Source of the DNA: Burkholderia humptydooensis
Lineage (GTDB): Bacteria > Pseudomonadota > Gammaproteobacteria > Burkholderiales > Burkholderiaceae
Direction: 5' to 3'
Assembly: GCF_001513745.1 (NCBI RefSeq)
Contig: NZ_CP013382.1
Coordinates: forward strand, 620,001 to 684,000
DNA length: 64,000 nt
Of this stretch, positions 25,917 to 36,315 are shown one piece after another. The position numbers and the translations under genes were made by a program. The notes beneath the pieces were generated by a model that did no database searches, was not told the origin of the DNA, and worked only from the letters and a program-made list of their open reading frames with translations. Position 1 is the stretch's first letter, and each line of letters opens with the position of its first letter.

Positions 25917-27332
25917 ATGGGCAAACAAGCAATCGGTGTGGTCGGTCTCGCGGTGATGGGGCGCAATCTGGCCTTGAATATCGAAAGCCGTGGCTACGCG
26001 GTGTCGGTCTACAACCGCAGCCGCGAGAAGACCGACGAACTGATCGCCGAATTTCCCGATCGCAAGCTCGTGCCGGCCTATACGCTCGAGGAATTCGTCG
26101 CGTCGCTCGAAACGCCGCGCCGCATCCTCCTGATGGTGAAGGCGGGCGAAGCGACCGATGCGACGATCGCGGCGCTCAAGCCGCTGCTCGACAAGGGCGA
26201 CGTGCTGATCGACGGCGGCAACACGCACTTCACCGACACGATCCGCCGCAACCAGGAACTCGCGCAGGCGGGCCTGCATTTCATCGGCACGGGCGTGTCG
26301 GGCGGCGAGGAGGGCGCGCTGCGCGGCCCGTCGATCATGCCGGGCGGCCAGCGCGACGCATACGATCTCGTCGAGCCGATCCTCGAGCAGATCGCCGCGA
26401 AGGCGCCGGCGGACGGCGAGCCGTGCGTCGCGTACATGGGGCCGGACGGCGCGGGCCATTACGTGAAGATGGTCCATAACGGGATCGAGTACGGCGACAT
26501 GCAACTGATCGCGGAGAGCTACGCGGTGCTCAAGCAGGTCGCGGGCCTGACGAACGACGAGTTGGGCGAGGTCTACGCCGAATGGAACCAGGGCGAGCTC
26601 GACAGCTACCTGATCGAGATCACCGCGAAGATCTTCGGCAAGAAGGACGACGAAACGGGCGAGCATCTCGTCGACGTGATTCTCGACCGCGCCGCGCAGA
26701 AGGGCACCGGCAAGTGGGCGAGCCAGAACGCGCTCGACCTCGGCGTGCCGCTGCCGCTCATCACCGAATCGGTGTTCGCGCGCGTGCTGTCGTCGCTGAA
26801 GGCGCAACGCGTCGCGGCGAGCAAGGTGCTGAGCGGGCCGTCTCCCGCGCCGCTCGAAGGCGATCGCGCCGCGTTCGTCGAATCGGTGCGCCGCGCGCTG
26901 TACCTGTCGAAGGTGATCTCGTATGCGCAGGGCTTCGCGCAGCTCGATACGGCATCGAAGGAATACGGCTGGAACCTCGATCTCGGCACGATCGCGAAGA
27001 TCTTCCGCGCGGGCTGCATCATCCGCGCGCGCTTCCTGCAGAAGATCACCGATGCGTATGCGAAGAACACCGCGCTCGCGAATCTGCTGCTCGACCCGTA
27101 TTTCCAGGACATCGCGGCGAATTACCAGTCCGCGCTGCGCAACGTCGTGATCGCCGCGGTGAAGGCGGGCGTGCCCGTGCCGGCGTTCGCGTCGGCGGTT
27201 GCGTATTTCGACAGCTACCGGTCGGCGCGCCTGCCCGCGAACCTCGTGCAGGCGCAGCGCGATTTCTTCGGCGCGCACACGTTCGAGCGCACCGACAAGC
27301 CGGGCAGCTTCCACGCGAACTGGGCCGAGTGA
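25917..27332 (+). CDS. gnd: 6-phosphogluconate dehydrogenase (decarboxylating)
   Basis: A 471-residue enzyme of the oxidative pentose phosphate pathway, converting 6-phosphogluconate to ribulose 5-phosphate with NADP+. N-terminal Rossmann motif [13 protein letters not shown], substrate loop [17 protein letters not shown], catalytic Lys/Asn in [12 protein letters not shown], and the C-terminal helical domain with a KGTGKW loop are present. Length is normal. GGAG stands nine bases before the ATG, directly after a terminator-like hairpin. Confidence 0.96.
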   Translation: MGKQAIGVVGLAVMGRNLALNIESRGYAVSVYNRSREKTDELIAEFPDRKLVPAYTLEEFVASLETPRRILLMVKAGEATDATIAALKPLLDKGDVLIDGGNTHFTDTIRRNQELAQAGLHFIGTGVSGGEEGALRGPSIMPGGQRDAYDLVEPILEQIAAKAPADGEPCVAYMGPDGAGHYVKMVHNGIEYGDMQLIAESYAVLKQVAGLTNDELGEVYAEWNQGELDSYLIEITAKIFGKKDDETGEHLVDVILDRAAQKGTGKWASQNALDLGVPLPLITESVFARVLSSLKAQRVAASKVLSGPSPAPLEGDRAAFVESVRRALYLSKVISYAQGFAQLDTASKEYGWNLDLGTIAKIFRAGCIIRARFLQKITDAYAKNTALANLLLDPYFQDIAANYQSALRNVVIAAVKAGVPVPAFASAVAYFDSYRSARLPANLVQAQRDFFGAHTFERTDKPGSFHANWAE

Positions 27333-27530
27333 CACGCGAGATCGGTAATTGTTGCGATCGTCTACGTTATTGGTCGGTTTTTTCTAGGGATGGAACGGCG
27401 ATTGTTATCGGTCTCGAAACAGTGTTTTCGTCGATTCATGGTTTTCCCTAAGTGCCTCCGTGACTAGACTGTGATTAATCGCTGCTCGCATGGTGCTTGC
27501 GGCGAAGCAAAAAATCACGGAGGTTTGATC

Positions 27531-27863
27531 ATGAAATCGCTTTTCGCTACCGTCGCAGTCGCCGCCGCCCTCGCCGTTCCGGCCGTTTCGTTCGCCCAGC
27601 AATCGAATGGCTCGGTGACCCGCGCGCAAGTCCGGGCCGAGCTCATCCAGCTCGAGCAGGCGGGCTATAACCCGGCTTCCGACCGCGTGAACTACCCCGA
27701 GGAAATCCAGGCTGCCGAAGCCAAGATCCACGGCCAGCAAAACGTCGCCGCGCAAGCCGACACGAGCGGCTACGGCGCGCAGCCGGCGGCCGCGGCCGAA
27801 TCGGGCGCGCCGAACAAGGTGAAGCGCATCGCCGACGGCGCACCGGTCTACAAGGGTCGTTGA
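27531..27863 (+). CDS. DUF4148 small periplasmic protein
   Basis: A 110-residue secreted protein with a clear Sec signal (MKSLFATVAVAAALAVPAV, cleavage after SFA). The mature part contains LTRAQVRAEL-like TRAQVRAELIQLEQAGYNP and YPEEIQAAEAKI, the signature of DUF4148, a family expanded in Burkholderia. Function unknown. A CGGAGG ribosome site precedes the ATG, and a strong terminator follows. Confidence 0.88.
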   Translation: MKSLFATVAVAAALAVPAVSFAQQSNGSVTRAQVRAELIQLEQAGYNPASDRVNYPEEIQAAEAKIHGQQNVAAQADTSGYGAQPAAAAESGAPNKVKRIADGAPVYKGR

Positions 27864-27934
27864 GCGGCACGGTTGTCCGTCGCGCGTCGCGGCTGAACGC
27901 GAGCGCGGCGAGTCGCGGCCCACGCATGGCAGTT

Positions 27935-27981
27935 CTCAGCCCGCGTGTTCCATTCGTTGGAACGTGCGGGCTGAGCTTTTT
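27935..27981 (+). terminator. Rho-independent terminator after the DUF4148 gene
   Basis: CTCAGCCCGC...TTCC at 27935-27951 pairs with GGAA...GCGGGCTGAG at 27959-27975 (two central mismatches), followed by five Ts at 27977-27981. Confidence 0.8.
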
Positions 27982-28256
27982 GGCGCGCCGAAACAGGGCG
28001 GTCGCGCGTGTGCCGCCGTCAATTCCGATCCGGGCACCGGGCGCGCGGCGCGCGGCGGATGGCGCGCCGGGATTCAACACCGCATTCCGGACGCTGCACC
28101 GCCGCTCGTAGCGGGTGAGCGCGCTCGTCGCGCGCGCCTTCGCCGATCGGCCGATTCCCCGACAACTTACGTCGGCGATGTCCGGCGAGTTACTATCCGT
28201 CCGGCATGGTGCCGCGCGATCGTCGCGCCGGCCGCCACGGTGCCACGGGAATGTCC
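27982..28256. other. Non-coding interval before the cupin gene
   Basis: Part of a 393-base stretch without a gene. Apart from the terminator at its start I see nothing specific; it should contain the cupin promoter. Confidence 0.4.
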
Positions 28257-28568
28257 ATGAAGATCGTACGCAGCAAGAGCTTCACCGCGCCGCGGGCGTG
28301 GGGCGCCGTCGACATCGCCAACATGCGCGGCATCACGACCCGCCTGCATTGGACGGATCAGCCGTACAAATGGCACGTCAACGATGGCGAAGAGGTGTTC
28401 GTCGTGCTCGACGGCCGGGTCGAGATGCGCTATCGCGACGCCGGCGTCGAGCACGCGGCCGTCCTGGAGGCAGGCGACATCTTTTTCGCATCGGCAGGGA
28501 CGGAACATGTCGCGTGCCCGCTCGGCGAGGCCCGGATTCTCGTCGTCGAAACCGAAGGCAGCGTTTGA
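28257..28568 (+). CDS. Cupin-domain protein
   Basis: A 103-residue single-domain cupin. Metal-ligand motifs are visible: WHVNDGEEVFVVLDG (motif 1, with His and Glu) and AGDIFFASAGTEHVA (motif 2, with His). It may be a small dioxygenase, isomerase or sensor. The ATG at 28257 is preferred since GGGA is six bases upstream; one at 28251 is possible. Confidence 0.82.
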   Translation: MKIVRSKSFTAPRAWGAVDIANMRGITTRLHWTDQPYKWHVNDGEEVFVVLDGRVEMRYRDAGVEHAAVLEAGDIFFASAGTEHVACPLGEARILVVETEGSV

Positions 28569-28706
28569 GGTCCGATCGGAATGGCGCGGCTCGCGATGCG
28601 TCGGCCCGGCCGGGTGCGGTTCGCCGGGCTTGCCGGGCCGATCGCGCACGAAGTCCCGGCGGCGGCGAGCGCGCTGCCGCAGCGAAGTGAATTGATGGAG
28701 GTACGC

Positions 28707-29450
28707 TTGAGAAGCATTCTGTTCGTCCAACGGTCCGGCATCGGCTGGACGGTGCGCACGGCGCTCGTCGCGGCAGGCGCGGCGCTCGTCGGCGGTTGCA
28801 CGCTGACGCCGTGGACCGACTCCTGGCAGCCGACGCACGTGCCGCCGCAGTCGGCGCAGCGCGCGTCGTCGGGCGTGCCCGCCGGCTATTACCGCGTGAA
28901 TTCGGGCGATACGCTCGCAAGCATCGCGTCCGCGTTCGGGCAGCGCCCGCTCGACGTCGCGAGCTGGAACCACATGGCGCTGACCGACATGGTGACGCCC
29001 GGCCAGGTGCTGCGCGTCGCGCCACCGCCGAGCACGGCGGCGCTTGCGCCACCCGCCGCGCAGCCGCAAGCGGCCGCGCCGGCGCTCGCGTGGCCCGCGC
29101 GCGGCACCGTGACGACGCCGTTCGGTGCCGGCAGGAACCACGGGATCGTGATCACCTCGGCGGGCGGCGATCGCACGGTGCGCGCCGCCGCGCCCGGCCG
29201 CGTCGTGTACGCGGGAACGGGCGTCGCCGCCTATGGCCCGCTCGTGATCCTGAAGCACGAGAACGGTCTCATCACCGCGTACGGCCACAACGACAGGCTG
29301 CTCGTCAACGAAGGCGACGCGGTGAGCGCGGGCCAGCCGGTCGCGGAGATGGCGACCGACGCGAGCGGCCGCTCGACGTTCGAGTTCGAAGTGCGGCGCA
29401 ACGGCAAGGCCGTCGATCCGCTCGGCCTGCTGCCGCGCAACGGCTACTGA
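28707..29450 (+). CDS. NlpD-like lipoprotein (LysM plus degenerate M23/LytM domain)
   Basis: A 247-residue outer-membrane lipoprotein candidate: hydrophobic N-terminus ending in LVGGC (lipobox), a LysM domain (YYRVNSGDTLASIASAFG), an Ala/Pro linker, and a LytM domain. In the LytM domain NHGIVI replaces the HxxxD zinc motif, so the ligand Asp is lost, and AYGHND matches NlpD. It is therefore probably a non-catalytic activator of cell-wall amidases in division. The TTG at 28707 is chosen because GGAGG at 28697-28701 is five bases upstream; an ATG at 28695 overlaps that site. Confidence 0.8.
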   Translation: MRSILFVQRSGIGWTVRTALVAAGAALVGGCTLTPWTDSWQPTHVPPQSAQRASSGVPAGYYRVNSGDTLASIASAFGQRPLDVASWNHMALTDMVTPGQVLRVAPPPSTAALAPPAAQPQAAAPALAWPARGTVTTPFGAGRNHGIVITSAGGDRTVRAAAPGRVVYAGTGVAAYGPLVILKHENGLITAYGHNDRLLVNEGDAVSAGQPVAEMATDASGRSTFEFEVRRNGKAVDPLGLLPRNGY

Positions 29451-29556
29451 CCGACTTCCAGCGCCGCCCGCCGCGCGCGATGCGCGGCTGAGCGGCGCGA
29501 TCGTGTCGCCACCGGGCCCGGCCATCCGGCGTGCGCGCGTGCGCGCGGCGCCGTCG

Positions 29557-30192
29557 TCAAGCGTGCTCCGTCTGCGGCGCGAGCGCGCCGGCGCGGTTGC
29601 CGAGCAGCACGATCAGCGCGGCGAAACCGAGGCTGCCCGCCGCGATCGCGCCGCTGTATGCGGCGACCATCAGATAGCCGTGCGCGCGCGGATCGACGAA
29701 CGGGTACGGGTACCAGTCGATCAGCGCGCCGCGCACGAGCGTATAGCCGAGATACGCGACCGGAAACGCGAGCCACCGCGCGAGCTGCGACCAGTCGATC
29801 CGCACGCGCGGCGCGACGTACAGCCAGTCGAGAAACACCGTGATCGGGATGATCCGATGCAATATCCAGTTCGTATAATAAGGCGTCGCATGATGCAGCG
29901 TGTCCAGATGCGCGAGCAGCAGCTCGTAGACGATGCCCGTGATCGCCATGTACAGCACGACGGCGCCGCGCGCGGACTCGTATCGTCGCGACGGCGGTTT
30001 CGTCGCAAGCCATAATCCCGCGAGCAGCACGATGGCCGCATACAGGCTGCTGAGCTGCGTGAAGTAGCTGAGGAAGTTGTCGAGCCGGAAAGTCGGCGTG
30101 TTCCATCGGCGTGCGATGCTGTGACAGGTCGCGGAAAGGATCAGTCCGCAGCCGACCAGTCTGTAGGCTGCGACAAAAGCGGCTTTCTGCAT
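29557..30192 (-). CDS. Pr6Pr-family integral membrane protein
   Basis: A 211-residue protein with six predicted membrane segments and the family marks NFLSYFTQLSSLYAA, GIVYELLLAH and HRIIPITVFLDWL. The Pr6Pr (FAR-17a/AIG1-like) family has no established bacterial function. It is a single gene on the minus strand, converging with the NlpD-like gene. Confidence 0.8.
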   Translation of the reverse strand: MQKAAFVAAYRLVGCGLILSATCHSIARRWNTPTFRLDNFLSYFTQLSSLYAAIVLLAGLWLATKPPSRRYESARGAVVLYMAITGIVYELLLAHLDTLHHATPYYTNWILHRIIPITVFLDWLYVAPRVRIDWSQLARWLAFPVAYLGYTLVRGALIDWYPYPFVDPRAHGYLMVAAYSGAIAAGSLGFAALIVLLGNRAGALAPQTEHA

Positions 30193-30453
30193 GATGGGGC
30201 CTTGCGTGTAGCGGTGAAGCGGGCGTCGTGGCGGATGCGTGCCCGACTGCTCGAATATTGATTCGAGAATAGTTCAAGCATTGCCGCGCCGACATGCGGC
30301 TCTACCCGAGCCCGCCCGGCACGCGATCCGCGATCATGCGGAAACTTGATCGAGCCGCAGGGCCCGCGCATCGCGCGTCATTACAATTCGACAACGTCGT
30401 GTGCGACGCCGCGCGCGATCCGGTGGTTCCCTTCAATACGAACGAGACTGATC

Positions 30454-30990
30454 ATGAATCGTATCCTCGCCGGCCAGGCGCGCTACAGCCGTCCCGCCGT
30501 CTTCTTCCATTGGGCGATTTTCCTGCTCGTCGCGCTCGCGTACCTCGCGATCGAAGTGCGCGGGCCGAAAGGGACCGACAGCCGGGTGTTCTGGTCGAAC
30601 GTCCATTACCTTGCCGGCACGCTCGTGCTCGCGCTGGCCGTGCTGCGGATCGTCTGGCGCTTGGCGGGCGGCGCGCCGCGCGAGCTGCCGCAGCCGGCGT
30701 GGCTCGCGCTGTTCGCGAAGCTCGCGCATCTCGCGCTGTACGTGTTCATCGTCGCGCAGCCGCTCCTCGGAATCATGACGCTGAACTTCGGCGGCAAGCC
30801 GGTGACGCTCGCGGGGATCGACTGGTCGTTTACGCTGTTCGGTCCGAACGCGGCGCTGCGTTCGACGATCAAGGAAGCGCACGAATTGATCGGCAACGTG
30901 TTCTATTACGTGATCGGCCTGCACGCACTTGCCGCGCTCTGGCATCACTTCGTGAAGCGGGACGCGACGCTGCGCCGGATGACGTTCTGA
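30454..30990 (+). CDS. Cytochrome b561
   Basis: A 178-residue di-haem b membrane protein with four helices. His ligands are visible in VFFHWAIF, NVHYLAGT and GLHALAALWHHF. It passes electrons at the inner membrane, probably from quinol to a periplasmic acceptor or to superoxide as E. coli CybB does. The ATG at 30454 starts directly before the typical YSRPAVFFHW segment. Confidence 0.88.
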   Translation: MNRILAGQARYSRPAVFFHWAIFLLVALAYLAIEVRGPKGTDSRVFWSNVHYLAGTLVLALAVLRIVWRLAGGAPRELPQPAWLALFAKLAHLALYVFIVAQPLLGIMTLNFGGKPVTLAGIDWSFTLFGPNAALRSTIKEAHELIGNVFYYVIGLHALAALWHHFVKRDATLRRMTF

Positions 30991-31150
30991 CACGCTTCGC
31001 CGCCGCGGCGCGCATCGTTGCGGATGCAACGATGCGCGTGCGCGGTTCGCGCGACCACGACCGGCCCCGCGACCGTTTCACGCTACCCAAGCCAGCCAAC
31101 ATTCTGTAACATTCGGGCGGCATTACATTCCCTTTACGCCATCCCGAACC

Positions 31151-31546
31151 ATGTCCAACCGATTCCGCAAACTGACTGCCTGGCTGGGCATGCTTGCGGT
31201 CTGGTTGGCGAGCGTCGCGCCGCTCGTCTCGCAGGCAAACGCGCGGCCCGCCGCGCCGTCTTCCGCCGCGGTGATCTGCGGCGACGAGCACGGCGCACGG
31301 CCGGTCGCGGCGGGCGTCGCGCACGGCGGCCCGGCGCGCGACGGCGCGGCGCATCACGCGCTGCATCTCGACGCATGCGGATACTGCGCGTTCTTCGCGC
31401 ACAGCCCGGCGATCGGCGCGGCCGCGCCATCGCTCTTCTCCATGCACGTGGCGGCCGTCGCGCCGTCCGTTCCTTCCGGGGCCGCCGCGCCCCCGCTCGA
31501 GCGCTACACGCACGCCTATCCGCGCGCGCCGCCGGCAGACGCCTGA
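31151..31546 (+). CDS. DUF2946 protein upstream of the copper receptor
   Basis: A 131-residue protein with a signal-like hydrophobic N-terminus (LTAWLGMLAVWLASVAP) and the DUF2946 core HLDACGYCAFFAHSP, with a CxxC pair and several His. Such proteins are often next to TonB-dependent copper receptors; a metal-related role is inferred only from that. It ends 86 bp before the receptor start and is likely co-transcribed. Confidence 0.78.
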   Translation: MSNRFRKLTAWLGMLAVWLASVAPLVSQANARPAAPSSAAVICGDEHGARPVAAGVAHGGPARDGAAHHALHLDACGYCAFFAHSPAIGAAAPSLFSMHVAAVAPSVPSGAAAPPLERYTHAYPRAPPADA

Positions 31547-31632
31547 ACGCCTGACTTCATTTCCGTTCATGCAGTCCCCGCATCCGTTTGATCCGACGAT
31601 CGCGCGGAGGGGCGTCTTTCGAGTTTCGATTC

Positions 31633-33837
31633 ATGACATCCAAATTCTTGCGTCACGCGCACGCCGCGCGTGGAGACCGTGCGCGCCGTCGGCGGCGCGC
31701 GATCACGCTTACCGTACCCGCGCTCGCAGCGGGTGCGTTCCATCTCACGCCGGCCGCCGCGCAGACCGACGATGCCGCGCACCGTCACGGCGCGCCTGGC
31801 GCGATGGGCAGCGTTGCGCCCGACGCGACGGCCACCGCGACGAACCGCACGACAGCCGGCGCTGCGCCGGAAGCCGCGATGCTGCCGACGATCGAAATCG
31901 TCGCGGCGCCCGAATCGACGCCGCTCGTCGTCGTCACCGATCCGAAAACGCCGCGCCAGCCGTTGCCCGCGAGCGACGGCGCCGATTACCTGAAGACGAT
32001 TCCCGGCTTCGCGTCGATCCGCAGCGGCGGCACGAACGGCGATCCGGTGCTGCGCGGGATGTTCGGCTCGCGTCTGAACATCGTCGCGAACGGCATGTCG
32101 ACGCTCGGCGCATGTCCCGGCCGGATGGACGCGCCGACGTCGTACATCGCGCCCGAGAGCTACGACAAGGTGACGGTCGTCAAGGGGCCGCAGACCGTGC
32201 TGTACGGGCCGGGCGCGTCGGCGGGCACGGTGCTGTTCGAGCGCGTGACGCCGCGCTTCAAGACGCCGGGCATGCGCTTCGACGGAAGCGTCGTCGGCGG
32301 CTCGTTCGGGCGCAACGATCAGAACGTCGACGTGACGGCCGGCACGCCGGACTTCTACGGGCGCGTGACCGCGAACCACGCGCATTCGCAGGATTACGAG
32401 GACGGCAACGGCCGCACGGTGCCGTCGCAATGGGACAAGTGGAACGCGGATGCGGCGCTCGGCTGGACGCCCGACGACAACACGCGGCTCGAGCTGACGG
32501 CGGGCACGGGCGACGGCTACGCGCGCTACGCGGGCCGCGGAATGGACGGCGCGCATTTCCGGCGCGAGACGTTCGGCCTGAAGTTCGACAAGAAGCACAT
32601 CGGCGACGTGCTCGACCGCGTCGAGGCGCAGGTCTTCTACAACGAAGCCGATCACGTGATGGACAACTACACGCTGCGGATGCCCGATCCGACGAGCAGC
32701 ATGCCGATGCGCATGGCCTCCGAAGTCCGCCGCCGCACGCTCGGCGCGCGCGTCGCGGCAACGCTGCGCTTCACCGACGCGTTCCAGCTCGTGACGGGCG
32801 TCGACGCGCAGTTGAACCGCCTCGACTCGCGCTCGGCGATGGGGATGCAGAACTACGGCGACAAGCCGTGGAATCCGCAGGCGAACATGTGGAACGCGGG
32901 CGCGTTCGGCGAGCTGACCTGGTATGCGAGCGACGCGTCGCGCGTGATCGGCGGCGCGCGGATCGACTATGCGGCCGCGCGCGACAAGCGCGCGACGACG
33001 GGCGGCATGAAGATGAGCATGCGCAATCCGACGTTCGACGATCTTCGCTCGCGCGTGCTGCCGAGCGGCTTCGTGCGCTACGAGCGCGATCTCGCGTCGC
33101 TGCCCGTCACGTGGTACGCGGGCATCGGTCATGCGCAACGCTTCCCCGATTACTGGGAACTGTTCTCCGCGAAGCGCGGCCCGACCGGCTCGGTCAACGC
33201 GTTCTCGGCGATCAAGCCCGAGAAGACGACGCAGCTCGACATCGGCGCGCAGTACAAGAGCGACAAGCTCGACGCGTGGGTGTCCGCGTATGCGGGCTAC
33301 GTGCAGGACTTCATCCTGTTCGATTACGCGACGGGCCCGATGGGGCAGACGACGCAGGCGACGAACGTCAATGCGCAGATCATGGGCGGCGAGCTCGGCG
33401 CGTCATGGCGCCCGCTCGCGCCGTGGCGTTTCGATGCGTCGCTCGCGTATGCGTGGGGGCGCAACGTGCAAAGCGGCGCGCCGCTGCCGCAGATGCCGCC
33501 GCTCGAAGCGCGCTTTGGGGTCGAGTACACGCGCGGGCCGTGGTCGGCGGGCGGGCTGTGGCGAGTCGTTGCGCCGCAGCATCGCTATGCGCTGAACGAG
33601 GGCAACGTCGTCGGCAAGGACTTCGGCCCGAGCGCCGGTTTCGGCGTGCTGTCACTGCATGCGCAGTACAACGTGAGCAAGGCGGTGCAGATCTCGGTCG
33701 GCATCGACAACGTGCTCGACAAGGCTTATGCGGAGCACCTGAACCTCGCCGGCAACGCCGGTTTCGGCTATCCGGCGAACGTGCCCGTCACGGAGCCCGG
33801 CCGTACCGCGTGGGTCCGTCTGAGCACCAAGCTCTAA
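31633..33837 (+). CDS. oprC: TonB-dependent copper receptor (OprC/NosA family)
   Basis: A 734-residue outer-membrane beta-barrel receptor with signal sequence, a plug domain holding MFGSRLNIVANGM, TLGACPGRMDAPTSYI and VVKGPQTVLYGPGASAG, and a C-terminal barrel ending in an aromatic-poor LSTKL rather than a final Phe. The LGACPxRMDxPTSY signature is typical of OprC/NosA copper receptors. A Met-rich stretch (MPMRMASE, GGMKMSMRN) may contact copper. The ATG at 31633 is preferred, as the in-frame start at 31588 adds 15 residues before the signal. Confidence 0.9.
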   Translation: MTSKFLRHAHAARGDRARRRRRAITLTVPALAAGAFHLTPAAAQTDDAAHRHGAPGAMGSVAPDATATATNRTTAGAAPEAAMLPTIEIVAAPESTPLVVVTDPKTPRQPLPASDGADYLKTIPGFASIRSGGTNGDPVLRGMFGSRLNIVANGMSTLGACPGRMDAPTSYIAPESYDKVTVVKGPQTVLYGPGASAGTVLFERVTPRFKTPGMRFDGSVVGGSFGRNDQNVDVTAGTPDFYGRVTANHAHSQDYEDGNGRTVPSQWDKWNADAALGWTPDDNTRLELTAGTGDGYARYAGRGMDGAHFRRETFGLKFDKKHIGDVLDRVEAQVFYNEADHVMDNYTLRMPDPTSSMPMRMASEVRRRTLGARVAATLRFTDAFQLVTGVDAQLNRLDSRSAMGMQNYGDKPWNPQANMWNAGAFGELTWYASDASRVIGGARIDYAAARDKRATTGGMKMSMRNPTFDDLRSRVLPSGFVRYERDLASLPVTWYAGIGHAQRFPDYWELFSAKRGPTGSVNAFSAIKPEKTTQLDIGAQYKSDKLDAWVSAYAGYVQDFILFDYATGPMGQTTQATNVNAQIMGGELGASWRPLAPWRFDASLAYAWGRNVQSGAPLPQMPPLEARFGVEYTRGPWSAGGLWRVVAPQHRYALNEGNVVGKDFGPSAGFGVLSLHAQYNVSKAVQISVGIDNVLDKAYAEHLNLAGNAGFGYPANVPVTEPGRTAWVRLSTKL

Positions 33838-33860
33838 GCTCCCCCCATCCGTTCCTTTCC

Positions 33861-33892
33861 CCCGCATCGCAGTGCAGCATCCGCGATGCGGG
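33861..33892 (+). terminator. Hairpin downstream of the copper receptor
   Basis: CCCGCATCGC at 33861-33870 is inverted as GCGATGCGGG at 33883-33892 with a 12-base loop. There is no T-run, so termination strength is uncertain. The rest of the 327-base gap to the lipase shows no gene. Confidence 0.5.
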
Positions 33893-34107
33893 CGGCTTAC
33901 CCGCTTGGCCTCGCCGCTAGCGTCAATCGATTAGAGAGCCGTGTCTAACCGACGGAAAATTTTCGTTAGACATGCTTCACTCCTTTGGCCGGCGCAGGAG
34001 GCGCTCGTTTCAATCGTCAAAGATCGTCGTCGCGTCCTGGGCGGCGCCGTTGGGCCGTGCAACTGCGTCGGCATGCAGGCTGCGTATTCGGGCAGTGCAA
34101 AACGTAG

Positions 34108-35259
<1,152 letters not shown>

Positions 35260-35262
35260 TCG

Positions 35263-36297
35263 ATGAAGGGTGAGGGCGGCTTCGCGCGACGCGTCGCGCT
35301 TTACGGTGCGGCCGGCGTCGTTGCGGCCGGCGCGGTCTGGTATGTCGTCGGCGCGCCGGCGAAGCGCGATGCCGGCGCGGCAGGCGTCGCGCCGGGCGTC
35401 ACCGCGTCCGCGCCCGCCGTCGCGGCGCAGAGCGCCGATGTGGGCTCCGCTGCGAGCGGGCTGCCCGCGTCGCTGGCCGGCTCGTCGGCGCCGCGGCTGC
35501 CGCTCGACGCGCACGGTCATCTCGCGAAGGCGCGGGCCGTGCGCGATTTCTTCGACTATTGCCTGAGCGCGCAGAGCGAGCTGAGCGCGCAGGCGCTCGA
35601 TGCGCTCGTCGCGCGCGAGCTCGCCGCGCAGCTCGACGGCACGGTCGCGCAGGGCGAGGCGCTCGACGTCTGGAAACGCTATCGCGCGTATCTCGATCAA
35701 CTCGCGAAGCTGCCGGACGGCGGCGCGCCCGGCAACAAGCTCGACCTCGCAGCGCTGCAGCTCGCGCTCGACCAGCGCGCATCGATCGCGAGCCGCACGC
35801 TCGGCGACTGGGCCGAGCCGTTCTTCGGCGCCGAGCAGCAGCGGCAGCGCTACGATCTCGCGCGGCTGAGAATCGCGCGCGACGCTTCGTTGACGGACGC
35901 GCAGAGGGCCGCGCGCCTCGCGGCGCTCGAACAGCAACTGCCGCTCGACCAGCGTGCCGAGCAGGCGCGCGAAAAGCAGCAGAACGATGCGATTGCGCGG
36001 ATCGCGCAATCGCAGAAGTCTGGTGCGTCGCCCGACGAAATGCGCGCGCAGCTCGCGCAATCGCTCGGGCCGGAAGCCGCGGAACGCGTCGCGAAGATGC
36101 AGCAGGCGAACGACGCGTGGCGCGCGAAGTACGACGAATATGCGGCGCAGCGCGCGCAGATCGACGCACAGAATCTGTCGCCGCAGGATCGCGACACGCA
36201 GATCGCGCAACTGCGGCAGCGCTACTTCACGCAGCCGGGCGAGGCGCTGCGCGCGGCGTCGCTCGATCGCGGCGGCGCGGCGGCGCAGCCGCAATAG
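35263..36297 (+). CDS. lipB: Lipase-specific foldase (Lif)
   Basis: A 344-residue membrane-anchored steric chaperone: one N-terminal transmembrane segment (LYGAAGVVAAGAVWYVVG), an Ala/Pro linker, and a helical periplasmic domain rich in Gln and Arg. The foldase signature RxxFDYxLSA is seen as RDFFDYCLSA. It folds the upstream lipase in the periplasm before secretion. It begins three bases after the lipase stop. Confidence 0.94.
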   Translation: MKGEGGFARRVALYGAAGVVAAGAVWYVVGAPAKRDAGAAGVAPGVTASAPAVAAQSADVGSAASGLPASLAGSSAPRLPLDAHGHLAKARAVRDFFDYCLSAQSELSAQALDALVARELAAQLDGTVAQGEALDVWKRYRAYLDQLAKLPDGGAPGNKLDLAALQLALDQRASIASRTLGDWAEPFFGAEQQRQRYDLARLRIARDASLTDAQRAARLAALEQQLPLDQRAEQAREKQQNDAIARIAQSQKSGASPDEMRAQLAQSLGPEAAERVAKMQQANDAWRAKYDEYAAQRAQIDAQNLSPQDRDTQIAQLRQRYFTQPGEALRAASLDRGGAAAQPQ

Positions 36298-36315
36298 CGG
36301 CGCGCGTCACGCGCG

